From assembly GCA_003223995.1 (NCBI GenBank), contig QHYA01000189.1, forward strand, positions 1 to 17,268: a DNA stretch of 17,268 bases, read 5' to 3'. The stretch's first letter is position 1. Each line of letters begins with the position of its first letter. Both the position numbers and the translations under genes were made by a program. Below are positions 7,411 through 14,660 of the stretch, one piece after another. The notes under the pieces were generated by a model. It had not been told where the DNA came from, did no database searches, and saw nothing but the letters and a program-made list of their open reading frames with translations. The stretch comes from Acidobacteriota bacterium (GTDB lineage: Bacteria > Acidobacteriota > Polarisedimenticolia > QHYA01).

Positions 7411-8097
7411 GGAGAACGAGGGCGAGGCACAGCCCTTGGACGAGCAGACCCGGTCTCGCGCGCGGTGCTTGTTCGTACCCTTCCTCGCTCGCCTTCAGTG
7501 CCGCGGTCCTGGAGAGGACCTGCTGCTCGACGTTCTCGTGGAGCGCCTCGACGGAGGCCTGACGGCGGGCGATCTCCTTCATTTCCCTCATGCCCTGCAG
7601 GCAGGCGGTGATCAGAAAGAAGTCCTCGAAGATGACCCAGCCGGCGTGCTCCAGCCATCGCCACCAGCTCGGCGCGAGCACTCCGTAGACCGAGGCGGGC
7701 CAGTACACGCCGCGAAGGTAATGATCCAGAGCGACGATGGAAGATGCCGAGATGAGAACCCGCCAGTCCCTGTAGAAGGCGAGGAAGGCGAGCGATCCGA
7801 AGACATGAAAGTGCGTCTCGATGCGTCCTCCGGTGAGATGGATCAGAAGAGCCGACACGAGCATCTGGGCCACGGCGATGGTGTGCCGTGTCGAGGGCGC
7901 GCCTGGCGAGCGCGAGAAAGATCGGGAAGGCGGCGATGGCGCCACCGAGAAAGACTGCCGCCCAGACATGAACATGAACCCGGCTTTCAGCGCCCGACCA
8001 CGCCCTCGGGGAGATCCACAACGCGGCGAGGACTCCGGCGACCCACTGCGCGGCCATGAACCCTGCGAACAGCCGGTCAGTCCGCTTCAGGATCCTT
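7411..8097 (-). pseudogene. Inverted, frameshifted membrane sensor domain of the split histidine kinase
   Basis: Read on the minus strand, this segment encodes a typical multi-helix N-terminal kinase sensor domain. In order it has RILKRTDRLFAGFMAAQWV, a helix in VHVWAAVFLGGAIAAFPIFL, a shift of frame at about 7901-7912, then HTIAVAQMLVSALLIHL, RIETHFHVFGSLAFLAFYRD, a further helix around HAGWVIFEDFFLITAC, and a coiled-coil-like linker ending SRTAALKASEE. It has no start codon with a ribosome site of its own, lies between the RedB-like gene and the plus-strand catalytic part, and needs one inserted or deleted base to read through. I take it as a domain displaced by local inversion. Family: 5-6 helix sensor domains fused to PAS-HisKA kinases. 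Confidence 0.72.
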
Positions 8098-9632
8098 TCC
8101 CGGTGCTGCTCGTGGAGTTGTCCCCAGAGGCGATCTTCATCCAGACCGACGGACGATTCGCCTTCGTCAACAGCGCCATGGTGAAGCTGATGGGAGCGTC
8201 GAGGCCGGCGGATCTCCTCGGGATGCCCGTCCTCGACCGGGTCCACGCCGACTTCCGGCCGATCGTTCAGGAGCGAATGCGGCGCATCCATGAGAACAAG
8301 GAGACGGTCCCGCTGATCGAGGAGAGATGGGTCCGTCTGGACGGCGGTTGTGTGGATGTGGAGAAGACGGCGAGTCCTTTCATCTACATGGGTCGTGAGG
8401 GAGGACAGGCGGTCGTCCGCGATATCTCCGCTCGGAAGAGTCTCGAGGACCAGCTTCGCCAGTCCCAGAAGATGGAGGCTGTCGGCCGGCTGGCTGGCGG
8501 CGTGGCCCACGACTTCAACAACCTTCTGACGGGGATAATGGGCTACAGCGATCTGCTGCTGCAGCGCGCCGGAGCGGACGATCCCACTCGTGGGGATCTG
8601 GAGGAAATCTACCGGGCTGCGGAACGGGCCGGGGCCCTCACACGCCAGCTTCTGGCCTTCAGCCGAAAGCAGGTCCTGGTCGCCGAGGTTCTCGACCTCG
8701 GCGTGGTCATCACGGATCTCTCCCGGATGCTGAGGCGGATCATTGGCGAGGACATCGCTCTCATGACCGTGATCAATCCGGGGACGGGGAAAGTCAGGGC
8801 CGACCGCGGGCAGATCGAGCAGGTGATCCTGAATTTGACGGTCAACGCCCGCGATGCAATGCCTTCGGGAGGAAAGCTCGCCCTGGAGATCGGCAACGTG
8901 GATTTCGATTCATCCTACGCTCAGGAGCACCTGCGAGCGGCCCCCGGGCCTTACGTGTTGATTGCGGTCACAGACACCGGGATCGGAATGGATCCGGAGA
9001 CGCGGAGCCACATCTTCGAGCCGTTCTTCACGACCAAGGAGAAGGACAGGGGGACGGGACTGGGCCTGTCCACGGTCTACGGGATCGTCGAGCAGAGCGA
9101 GGGGCATATCTGGGTCTACAGCGAGCCTGGTCATGGGACGACCTTCAAGATCTACCTTCCCCGAGTCGCAGAGCCCGTTGACGCCGCAGTCGCGGTCCCG
9201 CAGGTGGCTCCGCTCCAGCAGGGATGCGAAACAATCCTGCTCGTCGAAGACGAGGACATGGTTCGCAAGCTCGCCCGAGTGGCGCTGGAGACGAATGGTT
9301 ATCACGTGTTGGAAGCGACTCGTGGCGAGGAGGCCCTCGCTGTCCTGCGCGCCCTTTCCGGGACGATCCATCTCTTGCTGACCGACGTCGTCATGCCGGG
9401 GATGAACGGCCGGGAGCTTGCGGAAAAGATTTCCGCCATGAACCCGAAGATGAAAATCCTCTTCATGTCGGGATACACGGACGATGCGGTCGTTCGCCGG
9501 GGGGTGTTGATCGAAGGGACGGCTTTCCTTCAGAAGCCCTTCACGGCGGGCTCCCTCCTCCGGAAGATCCGGGAGGTCCTCGATTCCGCCGCGGCCGGGT
9601 CGGTCCGGCCGGCCGCCGCCGTCTCGCCCTGA
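7821..9632 (+). CDS. Hybrid histidine kinase, catalytic part (PAS-HisKA-HATPase-REC), N-terminus replaced
   Basis: Signalling kinase that would autophosphorylate and pass phosphate to its own receiver domain. Residues 1-92 from this start are antisense to the inverted sensor domain and are not real kinase sequence; homology begins at about residue 94 (base 8100). Then follow PAS (about 94-205, with SPEAIFIQTDGRFAFVN), HisKA with H230 in GGVAHDFNNLL, N-box (LNLTVNARDAM, 337-347), G1 DTGIGMD (385-391), F-box (FEPFFTTKEK), G2 GTGLGLS (411-417) and a REC domain (472-588) with phospho-acceptor D522, S550 and K572. There is no DNA-binding output, so a separate regulator or phosphotransfer partner is implied. 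All catalytic residues look intact. Whether any protein is made depends on a fortuitous start, since the authentic start at 7391 is cut off by the inversion. Confidence 0.85.
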   Translation: MRPPVRWIRRADTSIWATAMVCRVEGAPGEREKDREGGDGATEKDCRPDMNMNPAFSARPRPRGDPQRGEDSGDPLRGHEPCEQPVSPLQDPFPVLLVELSPEAIFIQTDGRFAFVNSAMVKLMGASRPADLLGMPVLDRVHADFRPIVQERMRRIHENKETVPLIEERWVRLDGGCVDVEKTASPFIYMGREGGQAVVRDISARKSLEDQLRQSQKMEAVGRLAGGVAHDFNNLLTGIMGYSDLLLQRAGADDPTRGDLEEIYRAAERAGALTRQLLAFSRKQVLVAEVLDLGVVITDLSRMLRRIIGEDIALMTVINPGTGKVRADRGQIEQVILNLTVNARDAMPSGGKLALEIGNVDFDSSYAQEHLRAAPGPYVLIAVTDTGIGMDPETRSHIFEPFFTTKEKDRGTGLGLSTVYGIVEQSEGHIWVYSEPGHGTTFKIYLPRVAEPVDAAVAVPQVAPLQQGCETILLVEDEDMVRKLARVALETNGYHVLEATRGEEALAVLRALSGTIHLLLTDVVMPGMNGRELAEKISAMNPKMKILFMSGYTDDAVVRRGVLIEGTAFLQKPFTAGSLLRKIREVLDSAAAGSVRPAAAVSP

Positions 9633-9669
9633 GCGAGCGGGGTTTGCGCGGCAGATAAGCCCGCTACAC

Positions 9670-9687
9670 GCCGGCACTACGGCCGGC
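9670..9687 (+). terminator. GC-rich hairpin after the kinase gene
   Basis: GCCGGC, a 6-base loop (actacg) and GCCGGC form a stem 38 bases past the kinase stop, followed by only a weak ctttg. Position fits a transcription end between the kinase and the next small gene. The short T-run makes an intrinsic terminator uncertain. Confidence 0.3.
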
Positions 9688-9769
9688 CTTTGCGATCTCG
9701 GGGCGGACCCAGGCGCCGACCTGCCGATTGTGCGATAGTAAGAGTCATATAGAGAGGAGCCCGACCAAC

Positions 9770-9970
9770 ATGATGCTTGAGGACGCAAGACAGCGCTTGG
9801 TGGAAGCTGGCTACCGCATCAAGAAGGAGGAGCGACTGGGTAACAAGACCGGTACCAGGCTGCGCCTCGACCGAGGCGCCGTTGTCAATGTGTTCGATAA
9901 CGGCAACTACTCCTGCGAGGGGAAGAATTACGATGCTGTCGAAGCCCTCCTCGATCGTTCGACCGGGTGA
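9770..9970 (+). CDS. Small 66-aa protein with conserved-looking 'NKTGTRLRLDRGAVVNVF' core
   Basis: Small soluble protein preceded by an AGAGAGGAG ribosome site ten bases before the ATG at 9770; an in-frame ATG at 9773 is equally usable. Pattern: an N-terminal amphipathic helix (MLEDARQRLVEAGYRI), then beta-hairpin-like segments GTRLRLDRGAVVNVFDNG and NYSCEGKNYDAV, then a final helix. The 'G-V-N-F-G-QGK' spacing recalls the small TBP-like domain at the N-terminus of RNase HIII and of some TIR-like predicted nucleotide-binding proteins, but here the domain stands alone. Function unknown. It precedes the MBL remnant by 57 bp on the same strand and may share its transcript. Confidence 0.65.
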   Translation: MMLEDARQRLVEAGYRIKKEERLGNKTGTRLRLDRGAVVNVFDNGNYSCEGKNYDAVEALLDRSTG

Positions 9971-10027
9971 TGACCTGGCCTAGTCCTCTAGTTCTTGACC
10001 ATCACACGGGAAGAAGGAGGACGAACG

Positions 10028-10542
10028 ATGAACGAGATTCTGCCCGGCCTGTACCACTGGACGACTCTCCATGAGAGAATCCACAGCGAAGTCCATTCCT
10101 ACTACGTCGAGGGGGCCAAGCCTGCATACCTGATCGATCCCCTCGTTCCCACAGAGGGGACCGACTGGTTCAAGAGTCACGCCCTCCCCGAGAACGTCTA
10201 CCTCACGAACCGACACCACTATCGCCACAGCAACCGGTTCGAGAAGGGGTTTAACAGCTTGCGATCGGCGTGCTCTGCCCCGAGGAGACCGCGCTTTACC
10301 TTCGCGTCGGCGGTGGGGTGCTCGCGTTCGGCGACGCGATCATCCGGCGCGGTAAGACCCTTGGGTTCGTTCCAGACGAATACATCGGGGACGACCCCGA
10401 AAGCGTGAAGCGAGGCCTGAAGAGTGTTTTCCGTGGACTTCTCGACAAGGAATTCGACCATCTCCTCTTCGCTCACGGCGAGCCATTGGTCGGCGGAGGA
10501 AAGGCCGCGCTGCGCAAGTTCGCCGAGTCGCCGACGGGCTGA
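10028..10542 (+). pseudogene. Metallo-beta-lactamase-fold hydrolase with internal deletion and frameshift
   Basis: Begins with a good start (AAGGAGG about seven bases before ATG at 10028) and reads MNEILPGLYHWTTLHERIHS through TNRHHYRHSNRF, the metal-site region of an MBL-fold family in which HHYRHS replaces HxHxDH. At about 10250-10262 the frame is lost. Sequence resumes in another frame with AIGVLCPEETALYLRVGGG and runs to LLFAHGEPLVGGGKAALRKF and a stop at 10540. Proteins I remember of this type have roughly 55-60 extra residues between these parts, so the gene has probably lost its middle, including remaining metal ligands. Alternatively this is an assembly collapse. The C-terminal histidine in FAHGEP remains. 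Not expected to be active. Confidence 0.72.
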
Positions 10543-10604
10543 TTGTCGATCGGGAAGGCCCCTTCGCGAATGACTTGGCCTGCGCCACCCAAGTCAGAAT
10601 GCGC

Positions 10605-11864
10605 CTACGGCGCGCCGATGGGACCGCCAACCGCGTGACGCAGCTCGAAGACCGCCCGGTGGGCGTCGACGATCACGGACACCGCCTCGGCTCGCGCAGC
10701 CGCCAGCACGTCCTGGGCCTGGAGGACTTCCAGCATGTTTCCGATCCCCTGCTCGAAGCGGAGCCGGCTGATCCGCAGCGCGTTCTCCGCGGCGTCCAGC
10801 GCCTCCGCAGCGAGGACGAGGCGCTGCCGCGAGAGCTGCACCGCTTCCCGGGACGCCGCAACCTCCGCTCGAATCCGCTGCAACGTCCCCTGCTGCGAGA
10901 GCCTGGCGGCGTCCAGACGGGCGTGCGCGGCGTGGACTTCGCCGATCTGGTAGGGAGCGAAGCTCCAGCCAACTTGCGCGCTGTAGACGGACCTCCCCCG
11001 TGCCTCAGGAAACTCCTTCCCGAGCCAGCCCTGCTGCAACTCCACGCTCACGCCGGGGCCATGGGCGTCCCATCGCAATGCCGCGAGGCGGGATTCGGCG
11101 GCAGCCACATCCTGCGCCGTAGATCGTGACTCGGGACGGCCGGAGAGCCCCTTCGACGTCAGCTCTTCGAGGTTCTCGGCCCCTGGTAGCTCCGGCGGAC
11201 CGATCGCTTCGTCGGCTGGAAGGATGACGGTTCCGGGATCGATGTTGAGCGTCTCCGCCAGGCGGATGGAGGCGAGGCGGAACGCCTCTTGAGTTTCCGC
11301 GAGGACTTGCTGTCTGCGGGCCAGCTCCGCTCGCGCCCTCTGAACGTCCACGCCCAGCCCCAGCCCTTTCTCCTCCAGGAGCCGGGTCAGACGCAGGAAC
11401 TCCGCGGCGTCATCGCGCGTCTGCCGGGCCACGGTCGCAAGCCCAGCGGCGCCCAGAAGCTGCGCGTACTGCGTCGCGGCCGGGTTGAGCTCCCAGCGCA
11501 GGATGGCGCTCGCCAGGGCCGTGCTGAACACCGTCGTCTCGATGTCGCCCACCGTCCCCTGAACGGTCCCGTCCGTGTGACGCGCCAGCGCCGAGACCGT
11601 GAAGGTAGGCCACCATCTGGCGTCGGAGGCCTCCCTCTCCCCCTCTGCGGCTTCGGCCACCGCCACCGAAAAGCGCGAGTCGAGGTTTTCCCTTGCGGCG
11701 AGGTCCAGGACAGTCTGAAGGTCCAGGGTGCGCATCTCCCCGCCCGGCGCCACCAGCTCGGCCGGGCGGACCGCGATGCGCAGAGTCGGCGGCTCCGCTG
11801 CGCCGAGGCTTCCGGACGAGACGAGCAAAGCGGCCAGCCCCGGCAGCACACTGCGAGCTATCAC
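10605..11864 (-). CDS. TolC-family outer-membrane efflux protein
   Basis: Outer-membrane channel of a tripartite RND efflux system, about 419 aa. A signal peptide follows the GTG at 11864 (SVLPGLAALLVSSGSLGAA). The mature protein has the two TolC-type repeats of long amphipathic helices (for example TLDLQTVLDLAARENLDSRF in the first, and SRLRFEQGIGNMLEVLQAQD near the C-terminus, a typical OEP motif). The frame is open further upstream to another GTG at 11921, but the extra 19 residues look unlike a leader. The GTG at 11864 overlaps the preceding tiny ORF's stop (GTGA) and lacks a strong ribosome site. It is the last gene of the RND operon and converges on the MBL remnant. Confidence 0.88.
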   Translation of the reverse strand: MIARSVLPGLAALLVSSGSLGAAEPPTLRIAVRPAELVAPGGEMRTLDLQTVLDLAARENLDSRFSVAVAEAAEGEREASDARWWPTFTVSALARHTDGTVQGTVGDIETTVFSTALASAILRWELNPAATQYAQLLGAAGLATVARQTRDDAAEFLRLTRLLEEKGLGLGVDVQRARAELARRQQVLAETQEAFRLASIRLAETLNIDPGTVILPADEAIGPPELPGAENLEELTSKGLSGRPESRSTAQDVAAAESRLAALRWDAHGPGVSVELQQGWLGKEFPEARGRSVYSAQVGWSFAPYQIGEVHAAHARLDAARLSQQGTLQRIRAEVAASREAVQLSRQRLVLAAEALDAAENALRISRLRFEQGIGNMLEVLQAQDVLAAARAEAVSVIVDAHRAVFELRHAVGGPIGAP

Positions 11865-11926
11865 GCCCGCGCCCCCGCTTGTGCGGTCATCCCGCAGGCG
11901 CCCCGCAGGATGTTCCGGCACCTCAT
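11861..11926 (-). other. Tiny ORF (21 codons) between adaptor and TolC genes
   Basis: This frame (MRCRNILRGACGM...) begins at an ATG overlapping the stop of the preceding 23-codon ORF (ATGA) and ends in a TGA overlapping the GTG of the TolC gene (GTGA). No membrane segment or family is recognised and there is no independent ribosome site. It may only relay ribosomes to TolC, or be a by-product of a shifted TolC N-terminus. Confidence 0.2.
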
Positions 11927-11994
11927 GCCGGCCGTTCCCATGTCCATCGGCTTCCCACGGTGATGGCCGGCAGCGTGTTCCGGAAGGCCGTCAT
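11923..11994 (-). other. Tiny ORF (23 codons) directly after the adaptor gene
   Basis: This frame (MTAFRNTLPAITVGSRWTWE...) starts at an ATG overlapping the adaptor stop (ATGA) and ends overlapping the start of the next tiny ORF (ATGA). It has no recognisable domain. The chain of 4-base overlaps suggests translational coupling across the gap, but the peptide itself may have no function. Confidence 0.22.
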
Positions 11995-13103
11995 GCCCGC
12001 CCTCCCACCTGCACGGGCATCCCGTCGGTGACGGTCCCCTTGCCGCCGAGGATCACCGATTCGCCCCCTGCCAGCCCTCCAACGATTTCCACGAGGATCC
12101 CGTCCGTGAAGCCGGTCTTGACCGCAGTCCGCCTGGCGGCGCCATTGACGACCGTGAACACGTAGGAGCCCTCCTTCTCCACCAGAAGCGCGCTCGCCGG
12201 AAGCGTCAGGGCCGCCTCTCGCTTCTCCAGCTCCAGTGTGACGGCCCCGAACATCCCCGGCCGGAGACTGTGGTTCAGGTTGGGGAAGTCGATCTCGGTT
12301 TTCATGGTCCGCGTCTTCGGATCCAGCGCGGAGGAGAACCGCGTGACCTTTGCCGTGAAGGTCTCAGAAGGAAGGGCGTCCACGACGAGACGGGTGGGGG
12401 TCTCCCGGGTTATGAACGGCACGTCCGGTTCCGGGACATCCACGAAGACCCTCACCCTGTCCATGTTCGCGAGTGTGACGATCGGCGCCTGCGCCGAGCC
12501 CGTGGGGAGCTGGATGAGAGCCCCCGGATCGACGAAACGGTTCGTGACGACCCCGTCGAACGGCGCACGGATCCTCGCGTATTCCATCAGAGCTTGCAGG
12601 CGGGCCAGCTCCGCTTTCGTCCGGTTCACGGTCGCCTCTGCGACTCCGAGCTGTCCCTGGGCCTCGTCCACCTGCTGCTGCGTCACAGCCCCCGGCTCCG
12701 CCGCGCGGACCGACGCGAGCCGTTGGGCCGTGATCTCGCGAAGCTTCAGATCCGCCTCTACCTCCTTCAGCCGCGCTTCCATTGCCTCGTATTCCTTTTT
12801 CATCTCTGGGACGGAAATCTCGGCGAGAAGCTCGCCGCGCCGCACATCGTCTCCGCGGTCCACCGTGATCCGGGAGAGGTAGCCGGAGGTCTTGGCCTGC
12901 AGAATGGCCTCCTCGATGGCCTGGAGCGTGCCGGGCACACGCAATGTTCGCGTGAGGGTCTGGCGCTTTGGCAGGACCACCGTCACGGAGACCGCGGAGG
13001 GCTCGGCGACCGCCGGCTTCGCCTCTTGCCGGCCGCAGCCCGACGAGGCGAGCAGGAGCGCGGCTGCGAGTGCAGCCGCGAGGGATCGGGACGAACGGTT
13101 CAT
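11991..13103 (-). CDS. RND efflux periplasmic adaptor (membrane fusion protein, HlyD/AcrA family)
   Basis: Adaptor linking an inner-membrane RND pump to the TolC channel. The N-terminus is a lipoprotein-like signal (LLLASSGCG, with Cys23 the likely lipidated residue), so it is probably anchored on the periplasmic face of the inner membrane. Then come a lipoyl/barrel-sandwich half (ILQAKTSGYLSRITVDRGDD, 67-86), an alpha-helical hairpin (about 98-175), the second lipoyl half (YARIRAPFDGVVTNRF, 175-190), a beta-barrel domain and a membrane-proximal domain with the motif SLRPGMFGAVTLEL. At 370 aa it is a normal length. The start overlaps the RND stop by four bases (ATGA). Substrate cannot be told. 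Confidence 0.92.
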   Translation of the reverse strand: MNRSSRSLAAALAAALLLASSGCGRQEAKPAVAEPSAVSVTVVLPKRQTLTRTLRVPGTLQAIEEAILQAKTSGYLSRITVDRGDDVRRGELLAEISVPEMKKEYEAMEARLKEVEADLKLREITAQRLASVRAAEPGAVTQQQVDEAQGQLGVAEATVNRTKAELARLQALMEYARIRAPFDGVVTNRFVDPGALIQLPTGSAQAPIVTLANMDRVRVFVDVPEPDVPFITRETPTRLVVDALPSETFTAKVTRFSSALDPKTRTMKTEIDFPNLNHSLRPGMFGAVTLELEKREAALTLPASALLVEKEGSYVFTVVNGAARRTAVKTGFTDGILVEIVGGLAGGESVILGGKGTVTDGMPVQVGGRA

Positions 13104-14497
13104 GAGCCGGTCTCCGAGCGGCGCTTGAAGATTACCGTGAGGCAGGGAACCACGAAGAGCGTGAGGAGGGTCGAGACGAGCAGGCCGCCGACCACGGACC
13201 GGGCCAGAGGCGCGTTCGCCTCCGTCCCGCGTCCGATCCCGACCGCCATCGGCAGAAGGGCGATGATCGCCGCGAAGGAGGTCATCAGGATGGGGCGCAG
13301 GCGGATGGCGCTCGCTTCCAGCACAGCCTGGCGGAGCGGCAGGCCCTGGGCCAGCAGCCGGCTCGCGAAATCGACCAGCAGGATCGAGTTCGACACCGCG
13401 ATCCCCACCATGAAGATCACGCCGAGCACCGACTGGATGTTGATGGTCGTGCCGGTGGCGAGCAGGACCGCCACGACGCCGATGATGCCGAGGGGGACGG
13501 CGAACATGACGATGAAGGGGTCGAGGAACGACCGGAACTGGGCCACCATGACCAGAAAGATCAGCACCACCGCGAGGGCCAGGCCGAAGCCCAGGTTCAG
13601 GAACGACGCCCTCATCGCGCCGATTTCCCCACGCATTCGCACGAAATACCCTTCCGGCAGTTGGGGGGTGACCTCACGATCGACTCGCTTCTCGATCTCC
13701 GACGCGACGCTTCCCACATCCCGCCCGGAGACGTTGGCGAACACGTCCGTGACGCGGGTGATGTTGACGTGGTTGATCTCCGCTGGTCCCGTGCTCCGGT
13801 GGATCGCGGCGAGGTTCTTCAGCAGGACGGGACGATCCTGCTGGACGCCGCGGATCGGCACGTTCTCCAGCGTCTCGACCGACTGGATCGCGGGCTCCGC
13901 GTACTGGGCGCCGATGAAATAGTGGTTGCCGTTTCCCTCGTCGATCCAGAACGCGGGATCGAAATTGATCGAGGAGTTCAGCGCCGTGACGATGTTCGTC
14001 ACGATCTCCTTCTGGGTCAGCCCCAGTGCGGCCGCCTTGACCCGGTCCGTCTGGATGTCGAGGATCGGGTAGTCGATCTTCTGCTGGATCCGGACATCCT
14101 CGGTCCCCCGCACCTCCGAGACGACCTTCCGGATCTTCTCGGCGATGGCGTGCCCGACGTCCAGCTTGTTCCCCTCCACCTGGATATCGATCGGAGAAGG
14201 GAGCCCGAAGTTCAGAGCCGCCGAGATCAGTCCGCCCGTGTCGAAGGCGAACTCGACCCCCGGGAACCGCTCCCTCAGCGCGGGGCGCAACTCCCGCACC
14301 ATGTCCAGTGTGGAGCGGCTCCGGTCACCTGAGAGCTGCGCCAGGATGAAGGCGTCCATCGGCCCGGAGTTGGGCGTGTAGGCGGCCGGCCAGTCATTCA
14401 GGACGCCGACGTTGGTGATCAGCATCTTGAGATCGGACGGCGGGATGAGCCGCCGGATCGCCTGTGCGGCTCCACCCTCTGGAGTCGATCCACCCCA
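13100..14497 (-). pseudogene. RND efflux pump, C-terminal remnant only
   Basis: Inner-membrane proton-driven efflux pump fragment. The frame gives the second half of an HAE1/CusA-like RND protein: the PC-region start LITNVGVLNDWPAAYTPNSG, SALNFGLPSPIDIQVEGNKL, EINHVNITRVTDVFANVSG, and the last six membrane helices (from LNLGFGLALAVVLIFLVMVA through SNSILLVDFASRL to VSTLLTLFVVPCL). Recognisable sequence begins at about 14470 (AIRRLIPPSDLKML) and the frame is closed by a TGA at 14498-14500. About 600 N-terminal residues, including the first helix bundle and its proton-relay residues, are missing. An ATG at 14425 exists without a ribosome site. The remnant is still coupled to the adaptor by ATGA. 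A working pump is not expected unless the 5' half lies elsewhere. Confidence 0.82.
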
Positions 14498-14660
14498 TCA
14501 GCACCCAGATCCCCGATCGGGGCCAGCACCTCGTCCGTTACTGCGGCTGTTACTCGAACCCGTAGAGGGGACCAGAAGGAGGACGCGGGGAGCTAGCCGG
14601 GCGCGGAAAGAGCGAGCGCCGACAGCCAGCAGAGCGCTCGACCGATCCGCCAGACGAACA
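14498..14660. other. Non-coding junction between RND remnant and PA-domain gene
   Basis: No gene is supported here. A perfect 12-bp palindrome, CCCCGATCGGGG (14511-14522), lies just outside the point where RND homology ends and downstream of the PA-domain gene. No T-tract, insertion-sequence end or transposase fragment is visible that would explain loss of the pump's 5' half. Confidence 0.4.

Noticed and set aside
7406..8102. Classical recombinase-driven invertible promoter or gene switch
   Set aside because: The flanking inverted match is only about five bases, no invertase gene is nearby, and the inverted part carries a frameshift; a programmed switch is not supported without read evidence.
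9728..9769. Sigma-70-like promoter TTGTGC/CATATA before the 66-aa gene
   Set aside because: The spacing between the two boxes is only 12 bases, too short for a normal promoter.
12270..13922. Long plus-strand open frame opposite the adaptor and RND genes
   Set aside because: The minus-strand genes in this stretch have clear domains and motifs; the plus-strand product has none.
14511..14522. Palindrome CCCCGATCGGGG as terminator or insertion-sequence end
   Set aside because: It has no loop, no T-tract and no partner repeat or target duplication nearby.
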